A stretch of 64,000 nucleotides of DNA from CAYGTO01 sp964352815 (GCA_964352815.1 CAYGTO010000003.1:146165-210164), one strand, 5' to 3'. Positions 49,435 to 59,437 are shown, counted from the stretch's first letter. Numbers and translations are program-made. The notes: generated by a model from the sequence alone, not told the origin.

Positions 49435-51635
49435 TGCCCACCCTTCTATTCGAATGTTTCTCCGAAGAAATGCCCGCACGGATGCAAGCGCCGGCGGAAG
49501 CGCAGCTGCATGAGCGGTTTGAAAAAGCGCTTAAAGATTCACGGCTCGAACATGGCACGGTGAAAACCTTTGTCAGTCCACGCCACCTTGGCATTCGCAT
49601 TGAAGGCCTGCCCGCGCAGCAACCAGACATCACGATCGAGCGCAAAGGGCCCAAAGTCGGTGCGCCAGAACAGGCGATGCAGGGCTTTTTGAAATCCACG
49701 GGCCTGAGCGTGGATGAGCTTGAACAGCGCGACACAGGAAAAGGCACTTTTTATTTCGCCGTCAAAGAGGAACAAGGCAAACCGACTCGCGAGGCGCTGA
49801 AACCGATCATCGAACAGGTGATGCATGAGTTTAGCTGGCCAAAATCGATGCGCTGGGGCGCCTATGAATGTAGCTGGGTGCGCCCGCTACATCGCCTCGT
49901 TGCACTACTCGATGATCAGGTTATTCCCGCGCAATTCCACCATATCACCGCGAGCAATATCACTTTTGGTCATCGGTTTCTTGCCCCGGAAGCCATCACG
50001 CTTACCCATGCAGATGACTATGAAGCCGCCCTCGAAAAAGCCTATGTGCAGGTTGATCGCGCAACACGCCAATCGCGCATGATGGAGCAAAGTGAGGCAT
50101 TGCTGTCGCAGAAAAAACTCGCACTGATAGAGGATCGTGGGCTGCTCGATGAAGTGACCGGCCTCGTCGAATGGCCGCACCCAAAATGCGGCACGATTGA
50201 CGAAACCTTCATGCGGCTGCCGAAAGAAGTGTTGGTGTCGGAAATGCGCGAGCACCAAAAATATTTTGCTACAACGGAATCAGAAAACCACACTTCGCGA
50301 GAGAGCGCAGCGACCGACGCGATCCATTCACATACGCAAGAATGGGCTGCCGCGTCTGCCTGCGCGAAGCCGGAGCTTCGCTTCGGCGAAGACAGGTCGG
50401 CTAACGCCTCCTCGCAGAACGGGATATCCCCTCACTACCTCATTATCGCTAACGTCCCCGGCGATGCAGGTGCGATTGAGCATGGGAATAACCGCGTACT
50501 ACGCGCACGTCTGTCTGATGGTGCTTTCTATTGGGACAGTGACCGCGCCGTACCGCTCAGCGAATGGGCAGAAAAACTTGCATCCGTCATCTTCCATGCG
50601 AAGCTAGGTACCACTGCACAAAAGGTGCAGCGCATCCGCGATTTGTCCGGCCATCTCGCTTTGTTTGTTCCCCACGCAAATCTTGAGCATGTGGCGCGCG
50701 GAGCCGAGCTTTGCAAAGCGGATCTGGTCACCGGCATGGTCGGCGAGTTCCCCGATTTGCAGGGCATTATGGGCCAATATTACGCGCAAGAACAAAAGGA
50801 AGTCGACGAGGTCGCACGCGGCATCTATGAACATTATCTCCCGCAAGGCGCGGCTGACGGGCTCCCCGGATCGCCAGTCGGTATCACCCTCGCCATCGCC
50901 GATAAGCTTGACACGATGGTCGGCATGTTCGGAATCGGCGAGGCGCCCACTGGCTCGAAAGACCCGTTCGCACTGCGCCGCAGTGCACTCGGCATTCTGC
51001 GCATCATTCGCCAGCATGGGCTACGCCTCTCGCTGTCACTGATTATTGATAAGGCGATGAAGGGCTTCTCCGCGAAGACATTGAGCGTTTCCACTGACGA
51101 TCTTGCTGCGCAGCTTGCACGCTTTTTTATCGACCGTCTCAAAGTTGCGCTTAAAGAGGAAGGGCTGCGCCATGATGTGATCGAAGCCGCGTCACGCGGC
51201 GATGAGGAGCTGGATGTGGTGCGTATCGTCGCGCGGGCGGAAGCGCTGAATGCGTTTCTTGCAAGTAGTGAGGGCGAAAACTTGCTGGCTGCCTACCGCC
51301 GCGCGGGCAACATCGTTGCGGCGGAAGAAAAAAAGGACAACGCCCCCATCAGCGGCGCTCCGAACAGTGCGCTATTCGAAGAGGAGGCCGAGCACAACTT
51401 ACACAGCGCACTTGCAGCCATGGACGCATCTGTTACAACAGCTTTGGCTGAAGAACGCTTTGACGACGCCATGAGCATCCTCGCTTCGCTCCGCGCCCCG
51501 CTAGACGCATTTTTTGAGGGGGTGATGGTCAACAGCGATGATAAGGAATTGCGCATGAACCGTCTGTGTCTGCTCAGCCAGGTACGCCGCAATGTGAACC
51601 GCGTCGCTGCGTTTGATGAAATTGAAGGAGCGTAA
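49434..51635 (+). CDS. glyS: glycyl-tRNA synthetase beta subunit with repeat-encoded insertion
   Basis: The beta subunit binds tRNA-Gly. LLFECFSEEMPARMQAPAE, KRIEGLPAQQPD-like start, VLVSEMREHQKYF and the C-terminal anticodon-binding-like helices are typical. 733 residues. After HQKYFATTESEN about 45 residues (roughly 286-330; RESAATDAIHSHTQEWAAAS) derive from a palindromic element related to that in murB; the domain resumes at PHYLIIANVPGDAG. Transcribed with glyQ and panD. Confidence 0.95.
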   Translation: MPTLLFECFSEEMPARMQAPAEAQLHERFEKALKDSRLEHGTVKTFVSPRHLGIRIEGLPAQQPDITIERKGPKVGAPEQAMQGFLKSTGLSVDELEQRDTGKGTFYFAVKEEQGKPTREALKPIIEQVMHEFSWPKSMRWGAYECSWVRPLHRLVALLDDQVIPAQFHHITASNITFGHRFLAPEAITLTHADDYEAALEKAYVQVDRATRQSRMMEQSEALLSQKKLALIEDRGLLDEVTGLVEWPHPKCGTIDETFMRLPKEVLVSEMREHQKYFATTESENHTSRESAATDAIHSHTQEWAAASACAKPELRFGEDRSANASSQNGISPHYLIIANVPGDAGAIEHGNNRVLRARLSDGAFYWDSDRAVPLSEWAEKLASVIFHAKLGTTAQKVQRIRDLSGHLALFVPHANLEHVARGAELCKADLVTGMVGEFPDLQGIMGQYYAQEQKEVDEVARGIYEHYLPQGAADGLPGSPVGITLAIADKLDTMVGMFGIGEAPTGSKDPFALRRSALGILRIIRQHGLRLSLSLIIDKAMKGFSAKTLSVSTDDLAAQLARFFIDRLKVALKEEGLRHDVIEAASRGDEELDVVRIVARAEALNAFLASSEGENLLAAYRRAGNIVAAEEKKDNAPISGAPNSALFEEEAEHNLHSALAAMDASVTTALAEERFDDAMSILASLRAPLDAFFEGVMVNSDDKELRMNRLCLLSQVRRNVNRVAAFDEIEGA
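50291..50421 (+). repeat. palindromic element translated inside glyS (family shared with murB)
   Basis: Starts TTCGCGAGAGAGCGCAGCGA and ends GCCTCCTCGCAG, matching the murB element; a second small dyad (CCTGCGCGAAG ... GGCGAAGACAGG) is nested inside. In the same frame as in murB. Confidence 0.8.
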
Positions 51636-51638
51636 AGC

Positions 51639-52088
51639 ATGGTAGAGTTTGGTCCAACTTCTCTAGATCGCAGCTATCTCGACATTCGTCCGCAAATGCG
51701 AATGCAGTTTTATTATAATATTAACGGTGAGATTCGTGACTTTGGTGCGCAAGAAATGCTCCGGCACCACCCTATTGCTCTGAAAATCTGGGACAATAGT
51801 GGGCATCCAGAAGCATGGGCGCAATGGAGAGAACAATTGCTCGATGTTGCAGAGTCAACGCCCGGCATTAAAGCCACCATTCCCCTAGCAAGCATTGTAA
51901 GCGATGACAGATCGGAACGAGACGTGGTGTTGTGCGGCCCTTACGAAAAAATACGCGCATGTTTAACCTTTGATAGTAAGCTCACTGACGGGGATGAATA
52001 TTGGTTGCGCAAATTGGACGAGCATTATGAGCGCTCTAAGAACGAAGCAGAGGAATATATAGAGCGAGATAAAGGAAGAGCCGCATGA
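51639..52088 (+). CDS. hypothetical protein (149 aa)
   Basis: Not recognised. Lies between glyS (3-base gap) and ppdK (ATGA overlap), so is co-transcribed and coupled. Soluble, charged, C-terminal helix rich in Glu/Lys (HYERSKNEAEEYIERDK). Confidence 0.65.
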   Translation: MVEFGPTSLDRSYLDIRPQMRMQFYYNINGEIRDFGAQEMLRHHPIALKIWDNSGHPEAWAQWREQLLDVAESTPGIKATIPLASIVSDDRSERDVVLCGPYEKIRACLTFDSKLTDGDEYWLRKLDEHYERSKNEAEEYIERDKGRAA

Positions 52089-54787
52089 CATCAAGTGCTG
52101 CAATTGACATGACTAATTCGATGAAAAATAAATGGGTCTACACCTTTGGTGATGGCAATGCGGAAGGCGATGCGTCGATGCGCAATACGCTCGGCGGGAA
52201 AGGAGCGAACCTCGCTGAAATGAGCGCGCTTGGCCTGCCTGTGCCGCCAGGGTTCACCATCACCACCGATGTCTGCACCGCTTACTATGCCAATGACAAA
52301 CAATATCCCGACGGGCTGATGGCCTCGATTGAAGACGGCATTCGTACCATTGAAAGCTCAGTAAAGGCGGGTTTTGGTGACCAGGACAATCCGCTTCTCG
52401 TCTCGGTGCGATCGGGCGCGCGCGCCTCAATGCCAGGGATGATGGATACGATTTTGAACCTCGGCCTCAATGATCAAACCGTTGAAGCACTGGCCGCGAA
52501 AACCAACAATGCGCGTTTCGCCTATGATTCGTATCGCCGTTTCATTCAGATGTATTCTGATGTCGTGCTCGGCGTGGAGCATTACATGTTCGAGGATATG
52601 CTCGAGGAGATGAAGCGTGATAAAGATGTTGAGCTTGATACTGAGCTAACCGAAGCGGATCTCAAAACGCTGGTGCAGCATTACAAAGACTGCGTGATGC
52701 GCGAACGCGGTGAGAGCTTCCCGCAAGATGTGCGCGAACAATTGAGCGGCGCGATTAACGCCGTATTCGATAGCTGGATGAACCCGCGCGCCAACACCTA
52801 TCGCGCGCTGCATGATATCCCCGCAAGCTGGGGTACGGCGGTGAATGTGCAAGCGATGGTGTTCGGAAATATGGGCACTGATTGCGCGACCGGCGTCGCG
52901 TTCACACGGAACCCATCGACCGGTGAGAAAGCGTTTTACGGTGAATATTTAGTGAATGCGCAGGGCGAAGATGTTGTCGCCGGCATCCGTACCCCGCAGC
53001 AAATCACCATTGCTGGCAAGGACGAACAAGGCTCAGACCTGCCCGCGATGGAAGAGGTGATGCCGGAAGTGTATCAGCAGCTGGTGACGATTTACGAAAA
53101 GCTTGAAGCGCACTACCGCGACATGCAGGACATCGAATTTACCGTGCAAAATAACAAGCTGTGGATGCTGCAAACCCGCAGTGGTAAACGCACTGCGAAA
53201 GCGGCGCTTAAAATTGCCGTGGATATGGTGGCTGAGAATTTGATCACGAAAGAAGAGGCGATCGGACGCGTCGATCCGCAATCGCTCGACCAATTGCTGC
53301 ACCCGACACTTGACCCATCCGCCGACACAAAAGTGATCGCGCGCGGCCTGCCCGCCTCTCCTGGCGCGGCATCAGGCAAGATTGTGTTCAGCGCCGAAGA
53401 TGCCGAAGAACAAAGCAAACATGGCCCCGTGATTCTAGTGCGCATCGAAACCAGCCCGGAAGATATTCATGGCATGCATGTAGCAAATGGCATTCTGACC
53501 GCGCGTGGCGGGATGACGTCACATGCAGCGGTTGTTGCGCGTGGCATGGGAAAATGCTGCGTTTCAGGTGCAGGAGAATTGCGCATCAATTATCAAAACA
53601 AAGAATTCATCGCACATGGTCAGACCTTCAAGGAAGGCGATATTATCACACTCAACGGCTCGTCTGGTGAGGTGATGGAAGGTAAAGTGCCAACGCTTAA
53701 ACCTGATTTGTCAGGCGATTTCGCGACGCTTATGGAATGGGCGGATGAGGTGCGCGAGCTGAATGTGCGCACCAATGCGGAAACGCCCGCAGACGCAGAA
53801 ACGGCGCGTAGCTTCGGCGCAGAAGGCATTGGCCTGTGCCGTACTGAGCATATGTTTTTCGATAGCGAGCGCATTGTTGCGATGCGCGAAATGATTGTCG
53901 CAGAAACGGTCGAGGCGCGAAAAACCGCGCTGGCAAAACTCCTCCCAATGCAGCGCCAAGATTTCGCCGATCTGTTCCGCGTGATGGCTGGCTTGCCCGT
54001 CACCATTCGATTGCTTGACCCGCCGCTTCATGAATTCTTGCCGCATAGTGAAGAGGAAATTCAGCAGGTGGCCGATGGCGCTGGCATCAGTGTCAGCGCG
54101 CTCAAGCACCGCATTCACGCACTGAATGAAAGCAACCCGATGCTTGGCCATCGTGGCTGTCGTTTGGGCATCACCTACCCTGAAATTTATGAAATGCAGG
54201 CGCGTGCGATATTTGAAGCCGCGGCAGAAGTTAGCGGTGAAGGTAATGACGCTGTCGTGCCTGAGATTATGATTCCGCTCGTCATGCACCCGAAGGAACT
54301 AGAGCAGCTCAAAGCTTTGGTGGACCGAGTCGCGCAGGAGGTGATGGATGCACAAAACACAACGCTAGACTATTTGGTCGGCACGATGATCGAGCTCCCG
54401 CGCGCAGCACTTCGCGCAGGCGATATTGCACAGCATGCCCAGTTCTTCAGCTTCGGAACGAATGACCTGACGCAAACCACACTCGGCATTTCGCGCGACG
54501 ATGCAGCATCCTTCATCGAGCCCTATAAAAAGTCGGGCATTTTAGAAAAAGACCCGTTTGTCTCGCTTGATCAAGAGGGTGTTGGCGAGCTGATTCAGAT
54601 TGCGGCAGAACGCGGCAAAACCACGCGCAATGATATCAAACTCGGCATATGCGGCGAACATGGCGGCGACCCCGCATCGATTCATTTCTGCCAGCGCCAT
54701 GGGCTGCATTACGTTTCCTGCTCACCCTACCGCGTGCCTGTAGCGCGTCTCGCTGCCGCGCAAGCGGCCCTTGTAAAACACACCTAA
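52085..54787 (+). CDS. ppdK: pyruvate, phosphate dikinase
   Basis: Interconverts pyruvate + ATP + Pi and PEP + AMP + PPi. N-terminal nucleotide domain (NTLGGKGANLAEMSALGLPVPPGF), the swinging His in GGMTSHAAVVARGMGKCCVSG and the C-terminal PEP domain with LCRTEHMFF, LGHRGCRLGI and ICGEHGGDPASI. 900 residues, full length. Confidence 0.97.
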   Translation: MTSSAAIDMTNSMKNKWVYTFGDGNAEGDASMRNTLGGKGANLAEMSALGLPVPPGFTITTDVCTAYYANDKQYPDGLMASIEDGIRTIESSVKAGFGDQDNPLLVSVRSGARASMPGMMDTILNLGLNDQTVEALAAKTNNARFAYDSYRRFIQMYSDVVLGVEHYMFEDMLEEMKRDKDVELDTELTEADLKTLVQHYKDCVMRERGESFPQDVREQLSGAINAVFDSWMNPRANTYRALHDIPASWGTAVNVQAMVFGNMGTDCATGVAFTRNPSTGEKAFYGEYLVNAQGEDVVAGIRTPQQITIAGKDEQGSDLPAMEEVMPEVYQQLVTIYEKLEAHYRDMQDIEFTVQNNKLWMLQTRSGKRTAKAALKIAVDMVAENLITKEEAIGRVDPQSLDQLLHPTLDPSADTKVIARGLPASPGAASGKIVFSAEDAEEQSKHGPVILVRIETSPEDIHGMHVANGILTARGGMTSHAAVVARGMGKCCVSGAGELRINYQNKEFIAHGQTFKEGDIITLNGSSGEVMEGKVPTLKPDLSGDFATLMEWADEVRELNVRTNAETPADAETARSFGAEGIGLCRTEHMFFDSERIVAMREMIVAETVEARKTALAKLLPMQRQDFADLFRVMAGLPVTIRLLDPPLHEFLPHSEEEIQQVADGAGISVSALKHRIHALNESNPMLGHRGCRLGITYPEIYEMQARAIFEAAAEVSGEGNDAVVPEIMIPLVMHPKELEQLKALVDRVAQEVMDAQNTTLDYLVGTMIELPRAALRAGDIAQHAQFFSFGTNDLTQTTLGISRDDAASFIEPYKKSGILEKDPFVSLDQEGVGELIQIAAERGKTTRNDIKLGICGEHGGDPASIHFCQRHGLHYVSCSPYRVPVARLAAAQAALVKHT

Positions 54788-55080
54788 CGGTTATTATTGC
54801 TGCGGCGAAATTGCGGGTAGAGTCTGCCCTCGGGCCAAATCGCATAGACATCCGTCACGTAAATCCGCTGGAACCGGCCGCGGTCAACCACGCGCGCACG
54901 CGCTTCCGGCCCTGGCACGCGCAGCGTTCTTCCCGGCTCAATCGTATAGAGCTGAATGTTCGTGCTGCCCTGCATCACCTCGACCTGATGCGGCACCGTA
55001 TCAAGGTTCTTAATCTCCCACGCCTGTGCGGTGAGAGGAACACATACTAAGGAAAAAAATAGCAACACGCTCTTCATCAT
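54784..55080 (-). CDS. small secreted hypothetical protein (98 aa)
   Basis: A signal peptide (SVLLFFSLVCVPLTAQA) precedes an ~80-residue mature domain: EIKNLDTVPHQVEVMQGST and GRTLRVPGPEARARV suggest a small beta-sandwich. Not recognised. Overlaps ppdK by four bases, tail to tail. Confidence 0.7.
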   Translation of the reverse strand: MMKSVLLFFSLVCVPLTAQAWEIKNLDTVPHQVEVMQGSTNIQLYTIEPGRTLRVPGPEARARVVDRGRFQRIYVTDVYAIWPEGRLYPQFRRSNNNR

Positions 55081-55138
55081 ATGTTAATCTTTAAACGATA
55101 ATGTAACCCTAACCAAGTGAATTTTTGTTTAGAGAGGC

Positions 55139-55642
55139 ATGATGGCATCCAAAACACCACTCAAAGTCTATGTTCACGGCTTCAGCGAGAAAGAAGTGGC
55201 CGAGTTGCAAGCTGATATTGAAAAATACCCTCTGGAGGGTGTGCCAGCATTCGCACTGGAACACAGACCAAGCCAAGGTACCGATGTCACCGGAGATATA
55301 AAAGCGGGAAAGGATGAACTTACTATTGTTAAATTGGACCACGATATAGGCCTGAATATGGCAGCAAAAATCAAAGAATCTATACCTCCTGAAACATTCG
55401 CCCGCACTGTTTTTATAACCCCCGAACCTGGTGACATGTATTTTTCGGAACTATTAAAAACGGTACCGTCTAAGCAAATTGTCTTTGGGCCAGAGCCTAA
55501 CATTACAGATTTACAAGCCGCGCTCGATGAAGTGCGAAAGAGTACACCTTTTAAGAGCACCACGCCACAAGCAGGCACGCTCGATAGTACGGAATCCCTT
55601 GGCGTAGTCGATGCAGAAGCGCGTGACATCACTCGCGACTAG
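55139..55642 (+). CDS. hypothetical protein (167 aa), possibly pseudo-receiver-like
   Basis: Not recognised. The order of strands and helices (LKVYVHGFS; LTIVKLDHDIGLNMAAKI; TVFITPEPGDM; QIVFGPEPNITDLQAALDEV) recalls a response-regulator receiver, but no clear phospho-acceptor pattern is seen. AGAGAGG before the ATG. Ends where the convergent rnhA stops. Confidence 0.6.
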   Translation: MMASKTPLKVYVHGFSEKEVAELQADIEKYPLEGVPAFALEHRPSQGTDVTGDIKAGKDELTIVKLDHDIGLNMAAKIKESIPPETFARTVFITPEPGDMYFSELLKTVPSKQIVFGPEPNITDLQAALDEVRKSTPFKSTTPQAGTLDSTESLGVVDAEARDITRD

Positions 55643-56074
55643 CTAAATCAGTGTAATCCCTTTGCGCGCGAGCGCATCGGCGCGTTCATTGAGCGGGTCT
55701 CCCGCATGGCCTTTGACCCACCTCCATTCCACCTGGTGGCGCTCCGTTGCCGCGTCCAAGCGCTGCCATAAATCCTGATTTTTCACGGGCTTTTTGGCGG
55801 CGGTTTTCCAGCCTTTCGCTTTCCACCCGGCAATCCATTCGGTGATCCCACCTTTGACATAATTGCTGTCCGTGTAGAGCGTCACGTCACAGGCTTCGTT
55901 CAATGATTCGAGCGCCATAATGGCCGCCATTAATTCCATACGATTATTGGTCGTGTCGGCGTCGCCGCCGCACAGTTCTTTTTCGTGTTCACCGTAGAGC
56001 AATACCGCGCCCCACCCGCCTGGGCCCGGGTTGCCGCTGCATGCGCCGTCGGTGTAGATGGTCACTGGTTTCAT
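55643..56074 (-). CDS. rnhA: ribonuclease HI
   Basis: Cuts RNA in RNA-DNA hybrids. The acidic residues Asp9 (YTDGACSGNPGPGGWG), Glu47 (NNRMELMA) and Asp69 (YTDSNYV) and the later KGHAGDPLNERAD motif are present. 143 residues. ATGA overlap with thrB. Confidence 0.97.
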   Translation of the reverse strand: MKPVTIYTDGACSGNPGPGGWGAVLLYGEHEKELCGGDADTTNNRMELMAAIMALESLNEACDVTLYTDSNYVKGGITEWIAGWKAKGWKTAAKKPVKNQDLWQRLDAATERHQVEWRWVKGHAGDPLNERADALARKGITLI

Positions 56075-57051
56075 AACGCCTCCATACGCGCGGTGAAATG
56101 CGTCAATTTGCGTACATATTCTTCGGGGTCTTTCGGTGTCACGAGCGCCTTCTCATCATGATGAAGCACATCAAAGGTCCGTGTCAGCAAAAAGCGGAGC
56201 GCCGCGCCAGCACAAAGCTGTGGCATAGCACGTTTTTCTTCATCCGAAAGAGGGCGCACCGTTTCATACCCCTCAAGCAGCGCGTCATAACGCGCCTGTG
56301 AGAAGGTGTGCTCTGCATCAAAACACCAGGCATTGACGACAACGGCAAGGTCATAGGCAAAGCTGTCATGGCATGCGAAGTACCAATCAATTACCCCGCT
56401 CACCTCATGCCTGCCTTTGGTGAAAAAGACATTATCAGGGAACAAATCCGCATGCACAATGCCGGCAGGTAGATTGCTCGGCCAATGCTGTATGATGCGA
56501 TCAAGCGAAGCGTCTACCAATAGCGCAATCTCAGAGTAACGCATGGTGCAGGCACGCTCCATCGTTTGATAAAAGGTACGCCAACGATGCGCGCCCAGTG
56601 CATTTTCGCGCATGCCGTCAAACCCTGCGACGGCGAGATGCATGGTCGCGACGGTCACACCGAAAGCGTGGCACTGTTCAGGAGATGGCTGCATTACTGC
56701 GCTGCCTGGCAAAAAGCTGACGAGCGAAGCCGCCTTACCGACCGGGCTCTTTGCCGGTGCAATAAACAGCGCATCGTCACGCGTTGGTAAAGGCGTTGGC
56801 GCGCTAATCCCTTGCTGCGCCAAATGGTGCATCAGCTCCATATAGAACGGCATATCCTCCGCAGAGACACGCTTTTCAAACACAGTCAAAATGTAGGAAA
56901 TGCGCTGCCCCCTCGCTTCGCACTGCACATGGTAATTACTATTTTCAATGCCTTCCGCAATACCTTCCGCCGACACGCACGCACCCACATCGTAATGCGT
57001 ATCGATCAGTGTACGAATCTCTTCCAATGAAAGGTGTGTATAGACGGCCAT
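56071..57051 (-). CDS. thrB: homoserine kinase (ThrB2, choline-kinase-like type)
   Basis: Phosphorylates homoserine in threonine synthesis. Starts MAVYTHLSLEEIRTLIDTHYDVG; GIVHADLFPDNVFF is the catalytic loop and GVIDWYFACHDSFAYDLAV the metal-binding region of the APH-fold kinases. 326 residues from the Met at 57051, with CAGGGAAAA upstream. In many alphaproteobacteria this type sits beside rnhA, as here. Confidence 0.93.
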   Translation of the reverse strand: MAVYTHLSLEEIRTLIDTHYDVGACVSAEGIAEGIENSNYHVQCEARGQRISYILTVFEKRVSAEDMPFYMELMHHLAQQGISAPTPLPTRDDALFIAPAKSPVGKAASLVSFLPGSAVMQPSPEQCHAFGVTVATMHLAVAGFDGMRENALGAHRWRTFYQTMERACTMRYSEIALLVDASLDRIIQHWPSNLPAGIVHADLFPDNVFFTKGRHEVSGVIDWYFACHDSFAYDLAVVVNAWCFDAEHTFSQARYDALLEGYETVRPLSDEEKRAMPQLCAGAALRFLLTRTFDVLHHDEKALVTPKDPEEYVRKLTHFTARMEAL

Positions 57052-57161
57052 GATTTTCCCTGTTGAAAGGGCAGCATAACTTCGGCGCACACAAGCGCAA
57101 TCGCTTTTCTCTTACTCTTTCAGAGAAGCGCGTTTTTTCTAGGAAAACCGCAAGAAAGCGC

Positions 57162-57190
57162 TTGGCTTTTCTCCTTCTGTAGATTTATAG
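57162..57190 (+). promoter_or_regulatory. possible bactofilin promoter
   Basis: TTGGCT (57162-57167), 17 bases, TTATAG (57185-57190), 35 bases before the start. An imperfect hairpin (GAAGCGC ... GCGCTT) lies just upstream. Confidence 0.45.
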
Positions 57191-57225
57191 TGATAGCAAG
57201 AGTCGTTATTTTTACAGGAGGCGTT

Positions 57226-57894
57226 ATGTTTCGTCGCAAAGAAGATGAACTAGAAGGGGGCACAGGTCAGGACATGTTTGAATCAGAAAATAATACGGGG
57301 AACGGCTCGTCATCCGCTTCATCAGATGCATCAAAAGACAGCAGCGCTGCTTCTTCGTCATCGTCCGCTGCAAGCGGCGGTGCAGCACGCCCAGCAATGG
57401 CAACTCCGCCAAACCCCGCATTCCGCCCACAAGCAGGTGGGCCCGCTCCCGCAGCAGGCGCCCGCCCCGCTTCACCGCAAAGCCCCGGGTCACGCCCTTC
57501 GGCTGATGCATCGACATCAAGCGGCATGGATACATCAAGCGGCAAACGTATTCTAACCGTTGGCCCGCAAATCAACATGAAAGGTGAAATTTCTTCATGC
57601 GATCGCTTAGTGATTGAAGGTGCGGTAGACGCAACACTTGCAGATGTGGACACTCTTGAAATCGCGCAAGAAGGTGGTTTTAAAGGTCGTGCTGAAGTGC
57701 GCAACGCAGAGATTAGTGGGTTGTTTGAAGGCGATTTGATCTGTACAGATCGTTTGATCATCTACGCAACAGGCCGCATTACCGGAAACATTAGCTACAG
57801 CGAAATTGAAATTGAGCGTGGAGGTCAACTGACGGGTACAGTTCAGTTCTCAAGCTCAGGTGCTGCTGCAAAGCCTAAAAAAGCTGCTGCATAG
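57226..57894 (+). CDS. bactofilin
   Basis: A polymer-forming cytoskeletal protein. The bactofilin core occupies the C-terminal half: GPQINMKGEISSCDRLVIEGAVDATL and RAEVRNAEISGLFEGDLICTDRLIIYATGRITGNISYSEIEIERGGQLTG, a right-handed beta-helix of Gly-rich turns. The first ~110 residues are Ser/Ala/Pro-rich and disordered. AGGAGG five bases before the ATG at 57226. In other bacteria bactofilins position wall enzymes; role here inferred. Confidence 0.95.
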   Translation: MFRRKEDELEGGTGQDMFESENNTGNGSSSASSDASKDSSAASSSSSAASGGAARPAMATPPNPAFRPQAGGPAPAAGARPASPQSPGSRPSADASTSSGMDTSSGKRILTVGPQINMKGEISSCDRLVIEGAVDATLADVDTLEIAQEGGFKGRAEVRNAEISGLFEGDLICTDRLIIYATGRITGNISYSEIEIERGGQLTGTVQFSSSGAAAKPKKAAA

Positions 57895-57914
57895 TTAGAC
57901 ATTCTTGTTGATCT

Positions 57915-58733
57915 ATGCTGCCATCCGCATGCCCCTGTTGCGGCGCTGACGCGTCTCACCTTTCATCACCCCACTCCGTTGAGCAGTTTCTTGATGTTGT
58001 CGATGAAGCGCCGAATGCGCGCGAGTTCCATGCGCGCTTTGCGCAAGATCAGCAGGAGCTATTCGATAGTTTTGTGCAATGCTCGCAGTGCGGTCATATG
58101 CACACCTCCCCGTTTCCTTCATTAGATACGCTATCTGACTTCTACCAAGCCTATGGCGGTAATGCGTCCTATGCCAAAAAACAGAAGCGAAAACTGCAGC
58201 GCGCCAAACGTCGTATTACAAAGCTAGCACGCCATACGGTAGGAAGACGGTTTCTGGATATCGGATGCAATGTCGGCTTTGCTGTCGAATCCGCACGCAC
58301 GCTAGGTTTTGAGGCACGCGGAATTGATCTGGATGCTGGAGCGATAGAGATTGCTCGCGAGCTCTGGCAGGGCGCTACTTTTTCAAACACAACCATCAGC
58401 GACCATGCGCAGCGACCTGAACACCAAGCGGCGTATGACCTGATCTACTGCACCGAAGTGATTGAGCATGTGCCCGACATTCAAGCATTTGTCAGCAGTG
58501 CCTATGCGCTCACCGCGCCTGGCGGACTCTTCTTCATCACAACGCCCGATGCCGGCCATTGGCGTCGCCCAAAACAGTTCTTGGAATGGGATGAGGTCAA
58601 GCCGCCCGAACATCTGCACTGGTTCACGCGCGAAAGTATTCGTCATCTTCTAACCGCTGCCGGTTTCGACACGGTGCGTTTCATGCTTAGCCTCAAAGCA
58701 AACATGAAGGTGATGGCGAGGCGCCGCGCTTAG
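57915..58733 (+). CDS. class I SAM-dependent methyltransferase with N-terminal zinc ribbon
   Basis: Two Cys pairs (CPCCGAD ... CSQCGHMHTSP) form a zinc ribbon, followed by a Rossmann methyltransferase: RRFLDIGCNVGFAVESA, ARGIDLDAGAIEIARE, YDLIYCTEVIEHVPD. Such proteins often modify sugars in surface polysaccharide. 272 residues; no ribosome site seen. Follows bactofilin by 20 bases. Confidence 0.88.
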   Translation: MLPSACPCCGADASHLSSPHSVEQFLDVVDEAPNAREFHARFAQDQQELFDSFVQCSQCGHMHTSPFPSLDTLSDFYQAYGGNASYAKKQKRKLQRAKRRITKLARHTVGRRFLDIGCNVGFAVESARTLGFEARGIDLDAGAIEIARELWQGATFSNTTISDHAQRPEHQAAYDLIYCTEVIEHVPDIQAFVSSAYALTAPGGLFFITTPDAGHWRRPKQFLEWDEVKPPEHLHWFTRESIRHLLTAAGFDTVRFMLSLKANMKVMARRRA

Positions 58734-59375
58734 CTACACCGTCTTCGCCTTAAACCGGCACCACTGAATCACCGCACATTCCCCGCAATTGGGTTTGCGC
58801 GCTTTGCACACATAGCGCCCATGTAGGATCAGCCAGTGGTGCGCATGTTGCTTCCACTCATTCGGAATCTTTTTCTCGAGTTGTAGCTCGGTCTTCAGCG
58901 GGTCAGTCGACTTCGCGAGCCCAATACGGTTACTCACCCGCTGCACATGCGTGTCGACCGCAATCGTCGGCTCGCCATGGACACAGTTGAGCCAGACATT
59001 TGCTGTCTTGCGCCCAACACCAGGGAGTTTCTGAAGCAGCTCACGATCGGCCGGAATCTCACCGTCAAACTCTTCCAGAATCATCCGGCTCGCCGCGATC
59101 ACATTCTTCGCTTTGCTGTTAAACAGTCCGATCGTTTTAATGTGGTCTTTGAGCGTTCCTTCGCCCAATGCGACCATTTTTTGCGGCGTATCCGCTACCT
59201 TCCATAACGCCTTGGTCGCCTTATTCACCCCAACATCCGTCGCCTGTGCCGACATAATCACCGCCATCAGCAAACAATAGGGATTCGGCGCCTCGAGCTC
59301 AGTTACGGGCTCAGGCATCTGTTCACTCCATACCGCAAACATCTGATCTATCTCATCTTTTTTTAATGCCGCCAT
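58734..59375 (-). CDS. nth: endonuclease III (DNA glycosylase/AP lyase)
   Basis: Base-excision repair of oxidised pyrimidines. Helix-hairpin-helix LPGVGRKTANVWLN with the catalytic Lys, the Asp in AVDTHVQRVSNR, and the 4Fe-4S ligands C-x6-C-x2-C-x5-C at the C-terminus. 213 residues. Ends one base from the methyltransferase stop. Confidence 0.97.
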   Translation of the reverse strand: MAALKKDEIDQMFAVWSEQMPEPVTELEAPNPYCLLMAVIMSAQATDVGVNKATKALWKVADTPQKMVALGEGTLKDHIKTIGLFNSKAKNVIAASRMILEEFDGEIPADRELLQKLPGVGRKTANVWLNCVHGEPTIAVDTHVQRVSNRIGLAKSTDPLKTELQLEKKIPNEWKQHAHHWLILHGRYVCKARKPNCGECAVIQWCRFKAKTV

Positions 59376-59437
59376 CGTGGCTCCTTATGCATGCATGACT
59401 CTCTAACTCTTTGAAAAACAGACATTCAGTTCCAGAA

